Positions 53,316 through 64,000 of a stretch of DNA of 64,000 nt are shown piece after piece. The notes under the pieces are model-generated. The model ran no database searches. It was given only the letters and a program-made list of their open reading frames with translations, and was not told the DNA's origin. Every line of letters begins with the position of its first letter. The first letter of the stretch is position 1. The DNA is from Chelonoidis abingdonii (lineage: Eukaryota; Chordata; Testudines; Testudinidae). The stretch lies in contig NC_133773.1 of NCBI RefSeq assembly GCF_003597395.2, positions 143,768,909 to 143,832,908 on the forward strand, read 5' to 3'. Position numbers and translations under genes: made by a program.

Positions 53316-54589
53316 AGCTGCGTATGGGAAGAGTGTGGGTCAGTCTCCTTGAAGCCATCTGAAGCACGGCCACTTGGTATCCATAGGAACTCATGTGAGA
53401 TAGGAACCATTGTCTACTAGGAACCTGACCGAGAGCCACCACACAAGGCCACTGAAAAAAATGAGGTGCTCAGAGCGGGGCAGTGTCCTGTCCTTTAATT
53501 AGTCTGCAAGAACCATCAGTTAAAAACAACTATGACTCTTGTTCTCCTCTCTGGTAGCTGCAGATCAGTAGTAACTCCATAGAAATCAGTGGTGTTACAC
53601 TGGTTGTGCCAGTATAAGTGAGAGGAGAATCAGGCCTTCTCTTATACCAGTGACACACAACATATCGTGTCTGTTGCCCCGGGATTCTCTAGTTTATGGG
53701 TCTACGGATTTCAGTGCTTTGTGTATGAAAAAGCTCCCTTGTCCCTCACCGAAGCGTTCAGCCACAGAAGCTGCTGTGCAGAAAGCAGTTAAAATCACCT
53801 CAGATTGGAATAAATCAATTTGTTCATACTCGGTGCATATTCTTTTCACTAAAGTCATACTGTGGTTTTGGCTTCATCTTGTTGACTGCCCTGAGTTACA
53901 GAAGCTGGCAAGCCCTACCCGTGCACAGACCTCCTTGAAATTCTACCAGTTCTATATTGCTGGAGCAGCCTCCAGAGGACAGAAAACTGCTTCTGAATTT
54001 ATTGGCTATGTAGGATACAGGCACACTGGAACGGGCGGCAGGATATGGGTCAGTGACTCAATAGGTGGCACTCTCCCTCCTGTGTTAGTACAGAATTGAT
54101 GCCCCCCGGCACAGTGTGAGAAGGCACAGTGTGCTGGGGGTGCTGTCTTTCGGAGGCAAGAGAAGCCCAATGTCCTAACTACCAGTGTGTGGTCATTAAA
54201 GAGCCTGTGGTGCTTTTTTGCAAGTGGAACAGTGTTAACCTCAATGTCCTGGCAAAATTCCCCCTGCCATAATTGCATTCTCCCTAAATTCTTCAGAGAG
54301 TTTCAACTGCATAGAGTTTTTTTGTACTTGCTAACCTACACCCTTACACTCCTTAATAAAACCCTGAGACTCTAGTACTAAAAGCTTGAGCCTTTGCTGC
54401 TGGGACTAAGGAATTAATTCCCTGAGGCTGCTCTTGTGGCAGCTTCATCAACCTCACTTGCACCAACACCCTGTTTACGAGTGCACCCACAGTAACTGTA
54501 CATATCAGCCAGGCACAAATGCTACAAGCAAGTTTGCACATGGCCCTCAGTTTCTTAGGGTTTCAGCAGCCAGTCCCCTTAAGCATCAT
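53316..54589. other. No gene; one palindromic-repeat word
   Basis: Near 53575-53640, 'tccatagaaatcagtggtgttacactgg' resembles the old hairpin repeat also found at about 13908 and 63715. The 149-codon + frame at 53650-54099 shows no domain. Nothing else is recognisable. Confidence 0.4.
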
Positions 54590-54990
54590 GGATTCATAGA
54601 TTCTAACATTGTTGCTATCTAGTCTGATCTCCCGTCTAACACAGGCCATAGACCTGCCCCACTATAATCCCTACAGCCAAGCTTTTAGAAAACCAAGCAG
54701 TCTTGACTGAAAACTTCCCAGTGATGGAGAATCTATCACAACTCTCGGTACATTTTTCCAATGGTTAATTGCCCTCACTGTTAACATCCCTTATTTCCAG
54801 TCTGAATATTTTCTAGCTTCAACTTCCAGCCATTGGATCATATTAGATCTTTCTCTGCTAGATTGAAAGTCTGTTGTCAAATATTTGTTCCCGGTGTAGG
54901 TACTTACAAACTGTGATCAAGCCATGCCTTGCCCTTCTCTTTGTTACGCTAAATAGACTGAGCTCCTTGAGCCTATCACAATAAGTATCG
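54590..54990 (-). mobile_element. CR1 LINE, 3' end and ORF2 C-terminus
   Basis: It starts 'attcatagattctaacattg' and keeps 'cttttagaaaaccaagcag', 'cccagtgatggagaatc', 'gttcccggtgtaggtacttac' and 'gctccttgagcctatcac'. It is the same subfamily as 10623-11020. Frames decayed. Confidence 0.82.
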
Positions 54991-55264
54991 CAAGTTTTCT
55001 AATCCTTTAATTAGAAAAAAAAATCAGTCACTGTCAATGTCTGCAGTGTTTCCAGCAACCTCAGAATTCAGGATTGACCATGTCATCTCTGGCTCTTTAC
55101 TGGGCAGCTGACAAATGCAATGGCAAAGGCTGAGCATATTTTATTACTGATTTTCTAAGATTTTCACTTCTAGTGTTCTGGCAAATATTCCCTTCATAGC
55201 CAGATGTAGGAAGAAGCTAAGTAGGCATAATCTCTGAAAGCTAAGAGGCACGGCTGCTTGAAAA
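54991..55264. other. No recognised feature
   Basis: AT-rich spacer. Confidence 0.4.
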
Positions 55265-55775
55265 CTGTCAAAATCATTTTTCAGTGGAAAAGTGGTTTTT
55301 CAACTAATTGAAATTTTTGGAGTGTGTGCGCTTTCTGCAGAAAATTTTGACTTAGCACCCAAACCTGAAACCTTTTTAGTTTTCAGCTGAAAACCAAAAA
55401 AACATTCAGCTGAAAACTGTGATTTGGACATGTTGCTCCCGTGCCTAATGGGAACTGTGCTTCATATGCCTCATCACACATTTTCCTTTAAGGCATGAGC
55501 TCTGCAGCCAAACTACATCTCCCATGATGCACCATGGCCATGGGACTCCCATGATGCACAATGATCTCCAATCTTGCTGAGCTGCCGAAGTGTAGGCCAA
55601 TCAGGGTGCCAGGCTCATAGAGGAGAATGAGGGCGTATGGCATCCAAACTACATTGACATTTTCAGTTTCCTACCAAAGGTTTTTGGTTTTCAACTGAAA
55701 TATTTCAGTTTTGATTCAAAATGTTCAGTTTTCAATTTTTTTACCAAAGCATTGAAAATTTCCATGGAATCCTCC
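55265..55775. mobile_element. AT-rich hAT-like relic with an unusual centre
   Basis: Both flanks are 'gaaaa/tttttc' and 'cagttttcaactgaaa'-type sequence like that of the AGAGCTGG hAT family, roughly in inverted orientation. The centre (about 55490-55640) is a distinct block with 'catctcccatgatgcaccatgg' and a second 'ctcccatgatgcacaatg'. No intact termini remain. Confidence 0.5.
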
Positions 55776-56114
55776 CCCCACCACGCACCTTCTGACTCAG
55801 AAGTACCAGGTTATGGGCATTGCAGCGGCAGTACAGAGTCCCAAGCTACAAGGAGGCAATGAGCAACACTCGACTTTTCAGTATTAATGAAGTGGAACCT
55901 TTAATGAGAAGATGCAACTGACTCACTATCAGTAAAACTCTCAACTGCCCTGTCCCATGATGCACTGGGTCTTAAGCAAATCCAGGATGGATTCTTCAGG
56001 GGATGTCTCTTTGGTTATTCCCAAATCCTGGTAAGGAACATGGAGGCTGTATTTGGATTCAAGATATTGGTTCAGGTCTAGCTCTAAAATAAGAGACTAT
56101 TAGTCATATATTAA
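55776..56114. other. No recognised feature
   Basis: No repeat family or gene that I can name. Confidence 0.4.
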
Positions 56115-56440
56115 AGGTCGGATCACCATAGCATCTGAGCACCTTCCAATCTTTAGTATATTTATCCTCACAACCCCCCAGTGAGGTAGGGAAGTGCTTT
56201 TATTCCCATTGTACAGATGCCCAGTAGAGGCACAGACAGGCCCAGTGACTTGCCCTACGTCACACAACAAATTGGAGCATTAAATCCAGGTCTCCTAAGT
56301 CCTAGGTTAGTGTTCTAACTGCTGGACCTTTTCCCAACCATCTCAGCACTCCATTGTGCTAGGCGCTGTACAAACAAATAATAAATTATAGTCTTTGGCC
56401 AAAGAGCTTACGATCTCAAAGACAAGACATAACAGGTGAT
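56115..56440 (+). mobile_element. Two adjoining pieces of the ancient SINE
   Basis: First, right-half blocks ('cctcacaaccccccagtgagg', 'gcacagacaggcccagtgac', 'caggtctcctaagtcctagg', 'gtgttctaactgctggacc'). Then at about 56345 left-half blocks ('cattgtgctaggcgctgtac', 'ggccaaagagcttacgatc'). The order shows two copies or a rearrangement. Confidence 0.65.
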
Positions 56441-58637
56441 GAGACTACCAGATTGGTTAGGGTAGAGACAAGATAAGATGTGGGCAGCTCTGAGCCAATT
56501 AATTCGCCAGCTCTTAGGCAATAAACTCATGATTAGCAAGCATAACTCGCTGCCTGCCTAGCAGTTATCAAGAAGTGATCCCAAACATTCACCTCTGACT
56601 TTGAATCCCGGAAGGAAACAGGCAACCTGAAATGTTTTGCCAATTGAATAAAAGTTCAGAGGAACCATCTGGCATGTGTTTTTTAGACTTTTGTGCCCCT
56701 CTGCACTTACTGGCTTAGGACAGAAGGAAAAAAACATGCTGACATTTCAACCAAAAGCAAGAGGCAGCCGGTGTCCCATGCCAAAGCCTGCTCTCATGGG
56801 AGATGCCATCCGGGTTCTCAGCTAAATAAATTCAGGCCACCTTCAGATTGGTGCTGAATGAATCACTCCCCCAGAACCTTCTATTCAAATTCAGCCTCAT
56901 TTGCTGCTTGGGGCATGTCAGTTCCCACAGATCATGTTTGCCTTCCCTTTCTCTCTGATTTGAATCCCTAACCCTAACCCTCTTTGGCTTGATCACGTGT
57001 ACAGTACGCTCTCGGTTCTCTGAATTCCCTTTATCTGAAAACCCTTGTTGTCCAAATCCTCCATGTGTCCCCCATGTAGCCCTGCAGCATCCCATGCAGT
57101 GATCCCCTGCCCCGAGCACAACCTGCCCCCGAGGCTGACAGGACTTATCCCCTACCCTAGGCTGTAGGCACAAGGGCAAACGCGGCCCCACAGAAAGCTG
57201 CATACTATGCACCTCCCATGACTCTGGCTAGTGGGTCACCTGCCTCCTAGCACCCGCAGAACCCATGACCCCCCACCCTGTCACAAGTGGTTACCGTGGG
57301 GTACCAGTTCTCACTCCATGGGTTCAGGACCTTGCTGGTGCCTGTAGTAGCCGTGCATGGCTGGCTCTGACCCAAGCAGTAGCCAGTTCCTGATGAAATG
57401 CCACATCAGCATTCAGACCCGCCAGGTCACTGGGGGTGGTAGGGCTCTAGGCCCAGCAGCACCAGTGAGGGCAGAACACGGCCAGTCCATGCACCCTGTA
57501 GCCACCATCACCACCTGGGCTCCTCTGACCACCTGGGTCCTGGGCTGTCCAGCCGCATGACAAGTGGCAGGGATGGTGGGGGCTGCTGCCTGGTGGCGCG
57601 GGAGCTACCTAGCCAGCCAGGAGGGTGCAGACCATGCAAGACAAGGACAGGGCAGGTTGGAAGAAGCAATCTGTCTGTTTATCCAAATACTCAGTGATAC
57701 AAAAGTTTCAGATGTTCTCCAGCCCATTCAGATCCACAGGAGTGTCCTGTGTTTGAAATTCAAGCTGCGTTGCCTGGTTGTGATTGTCCAGATAAGCCAC
57801 ATGATGCTATCACTGCTTTCTGATTAGCTGAGCATCTAAGCATTCCCAGCCTCAGATAGGTTTATATGCAAATCTGAAATGTGCTTCCTGCAGAAGCTCT
57901 CAAGCCCTCAGTGGTGAAATTTATTCCTGGAATATTTCTGCCCAGAAGCTTCAGTTATTTGAATGTTCCCAGAGCAAGACTTGACATAAATTCATCTAGA
58001 AACTAGAATCAAAATTGACATTGAATATTTCACCCAGGTTGGCGTCAGAATCAAGCATCTGAACCATACAGACCTCCTGTCACGCTGAGCAGTGGGTCAA
58101 CCTTCTTTACCATCTAGGTGCAGAGATGTTACAGAAAAGTGACCCCTCTGCTGGCAATGGAAGTGTCCATCCAGCTATCCGCGATTATCATGGGGGTGTG
58201 GATGTTGTCCTCTAGTGATTTCAGGCAGGTTGGTGCTCTGCTCAGCCGTGCTTCAGCTGCTGCTACCCGTTCTCCCATGGCTACACTGCTATTTATACTA
58301 GGGCTAGCTGAATGAGAAGGGTGTATGGGGGACATTAGGAAGGGATAGTACCTCTGTTGGAGGAACATGTCATGCTCCTTAGGGAGAAGTTCATCTGCTT
58401 TGGTCCCCACCTACACCTCAGCTTTCACCTGTCGCTCTAAGTAGGTGTTTTCAGGCGACAGTGGCCACCCCCTGGGAAACCACTTTGACGAGCAGGCTAA
58501 ACCAGGTGAGGACAGCCGATGGATCTTTTACCCTCGGCGAGATAAGGAAACTGCCTTGCTCTAGCCTGCGACGACTGTAAGGAGGAAATCAATTTGTGAT
58601 TCAACGGCCGTGAAGGTTGAGGGGCATGGAGAGCATG
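56441..58637. other. No gene; a possible Tigger-like end and a short telomere-like word
   Basis: At 56966-56981 there are two and two-thirds CCCTAA units. At about 57001-57060 'cagtacgctctcggttctctgaatt' and 'tttatctgaaaacccttgttgtcc' resemble the left end of a pogo/Tigger element, but no right end is found. The rest is GC-moderate unique-looking sequence without exons. Confidence 0.35.
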
Positions 58638-58760
58638 TAGGGTGACCAGACAGCCAGTGTGAAAAATCGGGATGAGGGTGGGGGATAATAGGAGCCTATA
58701 TAAGAAAAAGATCCAAAAATCGGGATTGTCCCTTTAAAATCAGGACATCTGGTCACCCTA
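58638..58760 (+). mobile_element. 120-bp hAT MITE, copy 5
   Basis: The ends are TAGGGTGACCAGACAGCC and ATCTGGTCACCCTA, with identical flanks AGAGCATG (58630-58637 and 58761-58768). Interior as in copies 1, 3 and 4. Confidence 0.94.
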
Positions 58761-58768
58761 AGAGCATG

Positions 58769-60339
58769 GCAAGCTGTCCTGGTCATGCACTGCAACTAAG
58801 GAAGTCCCCAGTCGTAACGATCCTTCCTGACACTGGAATTCAGCTTCCACAGCTGAGGGAGTGGGTCTGCCCCTGGACTATGGCTGTCTCAGTCAAAAAT
58901 TTCCAGCCCGGGTTTTCTCGCAAATCTCATCCATTAACATCCATGAGAGCTGGTGCAAGTATGTGTGTGCAAACAGGGGGATCGCAGTCTAGCTTGTAGT
59001 GTCGACGTAGCCTCAGTAAAGGCAGGTCTCTTGTAGACACAGATAGTGAGTGCAATGCTATGTTTACGAGCAGCACATCATTTAGCCACTGGATATCTCT
59101 GGGAGCCGTACAGCCTTCCAAACAAGGTGTGGTTGCTGGTCAACAAAGGAAACCAGGCTGGCACTCAAGCTATATGGAAACTCATTACCCCAGCTGCCTT
59201 GTAGAGCTATAACGATTTACAGCGGCTGAAGACCTGCCCTCTCATGATTAAGGACTGTGATTCACTGTCTTGTGATATAGACAACAATGTTTATGGAGCT
59301 AGAGGAGAAGGGCTCAGAGTCCTGCTGGGTGTGTGTCATTTACATGGTAACAGCGCCAATTGCCTGCAGCACAGAAGTTCTTTGGTTCAGAAGTTCTTCT
59401 GTTTCTGATTTCTCTTCCTGGCTGTAGGGAAATTTGTCTCCCAGCCAAGATGTCTAAGAGAGTGGCAGAAGCAGGAAAAAAGCAGATTTGGAATTCTACT
59501 TTGAGACTGTTCACTTAGGTAGGGCACAGACATTAGATAACTTTTTCAGACTCGATGTATCATTCCATTTCCTTTGGCTTCCCCGATCTGAGTGCCATGT
59601 GAAGCTAGACTAGAAATTCAGGCAATGGCAACCTGTGAAAATGTCTCCTCAGAGAAAGCAAAAAGCAAGGGGTAGTCATCCTTCCCCACTTGGTACATTC
59701 AGAACGAACATGATCACTGATCTCAGTTGAATTGAGAGCGAGCCTGAGCCATAAAATGCTGGGCTTTGGAAGCAGAATCACAGCTCCTTTTGACAAGTAT
59801 CTGGAAGGCAGAAGAGTTTGTGTCAAATTCTGGGCCCTACTGCTGCACAAGCTGAAATAAATATTTTGCACAGGACAGTTCTCGGAATGGAAAATCATGG
59901 GAAACTACAGGGGGAAAAAATTGCTTGGATCTAAATTCTCTTGCAGCTTAAGAGGGTTTCATCAGTGTGTATCCAAGTGCTGTGAGATCCTGGGAAAAGT
60001 CACTCCTGGCAAAGGATTTTTCACAAAATACAGTTTGGAAGGAGAGGGGAAAAATCCTCTCCAAAGGTCGTGTAAGGGACTTCTAATTAATGTTGATGGA
60101 GAATTTAAAGGAGAAGTGTCTATTAGCTAAAGCACGCATTTGATCTAACTCACAACAACTATAAAACCACAGATTCTATTTTAAAAATGCTCCTCTCCAC
60201 CTCCCCCAAAATGTACACATACAAAAAGCCACAGTTTATGAAGGACCTACATATAAACAATGTTTGTTTCCTCTTGTGCCCCCTCTCCTGGCCATAAAAA
60301 AGGAATTAAACCCAGCTCCCTAAGCCATCGTTGCACTAG
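58769..60339. other. No recognised feature
   Basis: About 1.6 kb without a repeat family, exon or RNA gene that I can name. Confidence 0.4.
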
Positions 60340-60430
60340 CAAGGATGTAATTCAGTGGCGAAAAGTGCTAGCCTGAGATTTCCTGCTCTGCCACAGATTT
60401 CCTCTGTGACCTTGGGCAAGGCACTTAGGC
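60340..60430 (+). mobile_element. MIR-type SINE fragment
   Basis: 'gcgaaaagtgctagcctgag', 'ttcctgctctgccac' and 'tgtgaccttgggcaaggcactta' are the central MIR blocks. Both ends are lost. Confidence 0.6.
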
Positions 60431-60603
60431 CTGAATGTTCAAAAGGAGTTAGACACCTATGTATCCGTTTTGGCTCCATGGCAATGCACAGAAATTCCTG
60501 CTGAACCCTGTTGGTGCCTGAACTCACTTGGACCTAAGTTTTTGGAGTGAAAGTTCTCAATGCCTATGTTTCAGCCTCCTGGCATGTGCACCTCCCACTA
60601 GGG
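60431..60603. repeat. Palindromic-repeat trace
   Basis: 'aaaaggagttagacacctatg' and 'ggcatgtgcacctcccac' resemble parts of old hairpin repeats. Nothing firmer can be said. Confidence 0.3.
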
Positions 60604-60982
60604 GTATGTCTACACAGCATTGTAAACCTGTGTCTGCGGGACCCGAGCTCATGGACTCACTGGGTCCAAGCCCTTGCTTGAGTAACCACACTGTATTGTA
60701 AACCTGGGCTTACTATGGCTGGACCTGGGTCTCACAACCGTGCTAATGAGTCCGTATTGCACTATGTAAACCTTCAGACTCAGGTCTGCAGCTTGAGCTG
60801 TGACAACACTGCAAAGTGACAGGGCTTGGACCTGCATCCTGGTGGGACGCAGGTTCTAACCCGCCCCGCAACAGAGTTCTAGGACCCGGTCCTGAGTCAG
60901 ACTGATTAGTGTGTGGAGAGAAGTGGGGTTGGGCTCAAACCTGAGTCACTGCCCAGGCTTGGTATGCAGTGTAGACATACCC
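60604..60982. mobile_element. TIR-type DNA element (GTCTACAC ends), uninterrupted copy
   Basis: The left end is GGGGTATGTCTACACAGC and the right end, on the other strand, GGGGTATGTCTACACTGC, an almost perfect inverted repeat. It is about 379 bp with no coding sequence. The body matches 21466-22131 and shows that copy's empty site. The target duplication is unclear, so its superfamily is not assigned. Confidence 0.8.
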
Positions 60983-61829
60983 CAGGTGTCCAGACATTTA
61001 TCTCCCACTTAAGCCCCAAAGCAGTTCACACAGTGGGGGAAGACAGGCACTTGCTGCTGAAGTCGCTTTTGGGGCCTCATCTAGCAGGTGTGCTGAGACA
61101 CCACCTACCAGATCGGATCCCATTCAAACCCCAACTGGAGTAGAACGTTGTGATGGTGCCCAGTGATCAGAGCACTTTGCCTGGGAAGCGGTAGACCCAT
61201 CGATGGTAGTCCTGGCTGAGAGAGACCTCACCCAACCTCATGAGGACCTGGTCTGGTTTAAAACCATCTGCTGGGAACCCCATCTGTATAGCTCTTTAAA
61301 GCCTCTTTATTGCCTAATTCCTAAGCATCAGTTTTCTTTGACACTGAGAAAACAAAACAAAAACCACACACACAAAAAATGGGGAGGAGGTTACAATCCA
61401 GCAGCAGAGGCATGAAAAATGGAAATGACTGTCCTTGATTTTTCACAGTTGTTACTCAAAGGCCAGGATTATGAGTTCACGGAGAGGCCACTGGAACTAA
61501 CCCTAGACTGCAGCTAATGCTTTCCATCCAGAAACTCCCTTGCTAAAGCCTACAAGCCTCAGTGATATGTTGAAGCTACCCCAGCAGATGATGGGGGAAA
61601 TATGCTGAAAACACGATGCACCTGTCTGTTTGGGCAAATCATTACAGGGTTTGAAATGTTGGGATGCTTAGCCACTTACTGGATCAAATCCTTATGCCCA
61701 AGAAAGCCCTGCCCCTCAGCTTGGCTTTAGTAGCCTTTCCCGAGGTACCCATGAAGAATGGGTTTGTGGGTGGGGCAGACATAAGGGAAACAAGATCACA
61801 GTCAAATAGAACTTAATGGCTGGGTGATT
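60983..61829. other. No recognised feature
   Basis: About 61152-61205 has tRNA-like words ('agtgatcagagcactttgcctggg') but no B box. I see no gene or defined repeat. Confidence 0.35.
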
Positions 61830-62189
61830 TTTCCTGATATTCAGCCTAAATTTCCATCTTACACTCATCCTGTTACCTCCTTCGGACCACCATAAACAAC
61901 TCCTTTCCCTCCCTGCTGTCGACATGTCAAATATTGGTAGACTATCATGTCCCACTGTTGGTTATACAGGACCAGATCCTCAGCCAATTCCCATTCCAGC
62001 CACTGGAGCTATGTCCATGTACACAAGCTGGGAATCTAGTCCACACTGTTTAATTTGCATCTTTCCTTGTAAGCCAATACATCCAACTCCTTGATCATTA
62101 CTGTTGCTCTTCTCTCAACTCCCGCCACTTGGTCGATGTCTTTCTGCTCATGCGGTGCCCAGAATTGAGCACAATGTCTTCTGTGATGG
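61830..62189 (-). mobile_element. CR1 LINE fragment (ORF2 C-terminal half)
   Basis: In reverse, 'ctgatattcagcctaaatttcc', 'ctatcatgtcccactg' and further 'gtaagccaatacatccaactcc', 'cacttggtcgatgtctttctg', 'ggtgcccagaattgagcac' follow the order of the CR1 ORF2 end. The LTR at 62195 cuts it off. Confidence 0.65.
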
Positions 62190-62194
62190 GATGT

Positions 62195-62884
62195 TGTGAC
62201 AAACTGGGACTGTTCTGAATGTTTGCTCTGAATACTGTGTTGGTGCCTCAGTGTCCCCTATGCAGTTCTTAGGTATCTAGGTGGTGGAATAAGGGTGTGT
62301 GATTGCTGCAGAGCAAAGGGCCAGTGCACCTAAATGCCTGGCACTCTGTCTCCTAGCAACTGATGGCCTGGGCCTCCCGTGCAAGGTGCCAACTAAAGGT
62401 GTTGGAGACAAAGAGATCAGGTGACCTCCTGGCCCAGGAAAGGGGCTGAGCAGAGAGGAGGGGCTGGAGGGGTTGTGAGTCGGGAGCTGGCTGGGGACAA
62501 GGAGCGCAAGTGCAGACCTGGGGTCTGCTCACTGCCCCCCGAATGGACCCGGACGAGGGTCTGGTTCTCTGTACCTGCAAGCTTCTGTTTTAGACCCTGT
62601 TCGTCATCGATATAACCTCTATTTTACTGGCTGGCTGAGAGTCTGACTGCAAAGTGGGGTGCAGGCCCTGTGGCTTCCCCAGGACCCCGCGGGGTGGCTC
62701 GTGTGGGAAGCGCCTGGTTTAGGGCAGAGGAGTGCACTGAATGCTCCAAGGAGAGACCCAGGAGGTGAAGACGTGTGAGCTTGTTGCCCTGAACAAGTCT
62801 GCTCCAAGGGAGAGGAGGCTCCCCAAAGTCCTGACTGGCTTTGTGGGGAGCTGTTCCAGAGCATCGCTCGGTGACTCCGTGACA
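62195..62884 (+). mobile_element. Solo LTR of an endogenous retrovirus-like element (690 bp)
   Basis: It begins TGTGACAAACTGG and ends CTCCGTGACA, with TG...CA termini. An identical 5-bp flank, GATGT, lies at 62190-62194 and 62885-62889. No gag, pol or env sequence adjoins, so it is a solo LTR left by recombination. The stretch 'gtcatcgatataacctctattttactgg' (about 62602-62630) is where a poly(A) signal would be expected and is eroded. A 5-bp duplication fits several LTR classes; class is not assigned. Confidence 0.85.
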
Positions 62885-63182
62885 GATGTATAAGCCCCAC
62901 CCTGGACGGGTGCCTCAGACCTGGGTTAGCCCCACGTTGTTACACCTGGAGGCTGTGTCAGGCTCAGACAAGAGGTCACAGCTGTTGTGGGGAGGGTGAC
63001 TCAGACGAGAAGTAGTCTGGAGTTCCTGCTCTGTGGAGTCAGACAAAGGGAGAACAGAGGGAAAGCTACCAGAGAGAAGTTAACTCCTGTGGTGGACTGT
63101 GGAAAAGGTTGAGACGTCAGGGAAGCAGCCCTGTTGATCAATGTCTTATAGAAGAACTGAGAACTGGGGAGAAGTTAAGATA
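62885..63182. other. No recognised feature
   Basis: Short GC-moderate spacer between the LTR and the next hAT element. Confidence 0.4.
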
Positions 63183-63190
63183 GGCTGAAG

Positions 63191-63407
63191 CAGAGGTTCT
63201 CAAACTGGTGGTCAGGACTCCTAAGGGGGTCATGAGGTCATTATATGGGGGATCAGGAGCGGTCAACCTCCACCTCAAACCCCACTTGCCTCCAGCATTT
63301 ATAATGGTGTTAAATATATTAAAAAGTGTGTTTAATTTATTAAGAGGGTTGCACTCAGAGGCTTGCAGTGTGAACGGGGTTGCCAGTAAAAAGTTTGAGA
63401 CCCACTG
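63191..63407 (+). mobile_element. 217-bp non-autonomous hAT element
   Basis: The ends are CAGAGGTTCTCAAACT and, on the other strand, CAGTGGGTCTCAAACT, typical of Charlie-like hAT elements. Flanks GGCTGAAG (63183-63190) and GGCTAAAG (63408-63415) match at 7 of 8. No transposase. Confidence 0.9.
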
Positions 63408-63415
63408 GGCTAAAG

Positions 63416-64000
63416 GCTCGGCCCTAAAGTGAGTGGGAGTCCCTTAGCTTGTTTTTGCAGCAAGACTGATGAGTCGCCCAGGAGGGGTGGAAGACGTTGT
63501 ATGGCTCACCATTATTTCATTAGACATTATTGATTCAGGCCATGGGGGTGGCACTAACATGTGACCTGGCTGGAGCACCAAGTTGTCATGACAGCAGACC
63601 ACTGAAGTCCAGAGGAAGAGGGTCGGCAGAGCCACTGAGAGGCCAGGGCTCACTATGAGGCGGTGCTGTGGGATGGGGACTCTACAATTGACTGATTCGC
63701 CGTTGCGTTACTCCGGATTTACACCAGTGAAGCTCCAGTGAGCCATACTCCCTGCTGGCGTGCACAGGCATAGCTCTGCTGAAGTCAGTGGAGCTATGGT
63801 GATCTACACCAGCTGAGGATCTGACCTCTTGATTTCAACTGAGTCAGCCAAGCCTGGATGTGAAGTACAAGCATCATCCCACCAGAACCATGAATAAAAC
63901 GTTCTTTCCTCCCTGCTCCTGCTGATGGCACCCAGATCCTGGGAATGAGAACAGGCCTTGGTGAGAATTTCTGAACTTCAGAGCCTGTTCAGTTTGCCCT
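63416..64000. other. No gene; one palindromic repeat
   Basis: About 63710-63835 is a hairpin-like old repeat: 'actccggatttacaccagtg', 'gctgaagtcagtggagctatgg', 'gatctacaccagctgagg'. The rest shows nothing I can name. Confidence 0.45.

Noticed and set aside
56966..56981. Interstitial telomere repeat
   Set aside because: Fewer than three CCCTAA units; this can arise by chance.
1..64000. CRISPR arrays, operons, ribosome-binding sites or prokaryotic genes
   Set aside because: The repeat content is that of a vertebrate nuclear genome; no regularly spaced repeats or densely packed frames occur.

Overview
This window reads as repeat-rich, non-coding nuclear DNA of a reptile, most probably a hidden-necked (cryptodiran) turtle. 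That placement is an inference from repeat content: many 5'-truncated CR1 LINEs with the typical short ATTCTATG-like tails, a tRNA-derived SINE of the type known from cryptodires whose tail resembles CR1, ancient MIR/CORE-type SINEs, many non-autonomous hAT elements, a PIF/Harbinger transposon and three solo-LTR-like elements. I found no exon, splice pattern or open reading frame that I can assign to a host protein, and no structural RNA gene. The longest frames (up to 220 codons) are chance frames or pieces of transposons. The window is best described as intergenic or deep intronic.

Layout. 0-10 kb: a GC-rich, G-run block beside a hAT-like element, CR1 ends, and a 1-kb hAT element with perfect 8-bp target duplications that was later split by a CR1. 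10-20 kb: a 459-bp solo LTR carrying a GAATT microsatellite, a CR1 whose 5' part is inverted (twin-priming-like) and which is itself split by a younger CR1, an AT-rich unique stretch that could be regulatory, and several AT-rich hAT relics. 20-30 kb: a TIR element containing a second hAT with perfect target duplications, a long minus-strand CR1, and a hAT element filled with a C-rich minisatellite. 29.6-34.3 kb: the best preserved CR1 ORF2 C-terminus (one in-frame stop), a reverse-strand LTR, and two hAT elements stacked end to end. 36-41 kb: a TA-flanked MITE and a 3.9-kb PIF/Harbinger element with TAA target duplications, keeping decayed copies of both its genes (SANT/Myb-like on +, transposase on -). 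44-48 kb: a short CpG-undepleted segment of unknown origin, then a three-layer nest (SINE inside hAT inside CR1). 48-64 kb: scattered SINE, CR1 and hAT pieces, a compact CpG cluster near 51.5 kb, and a 690-bp solo LTR with a 5-bp target duplication near 62.2 kb.

No genes act together here as a host system. What the sequence records is a sequence of transposition events, several of which can be ordered because one element interrupts another's body or target duplication. The segments I could not explain, and which deserve a search, are 44641-44940, 51515-51610 and 14760-15450.
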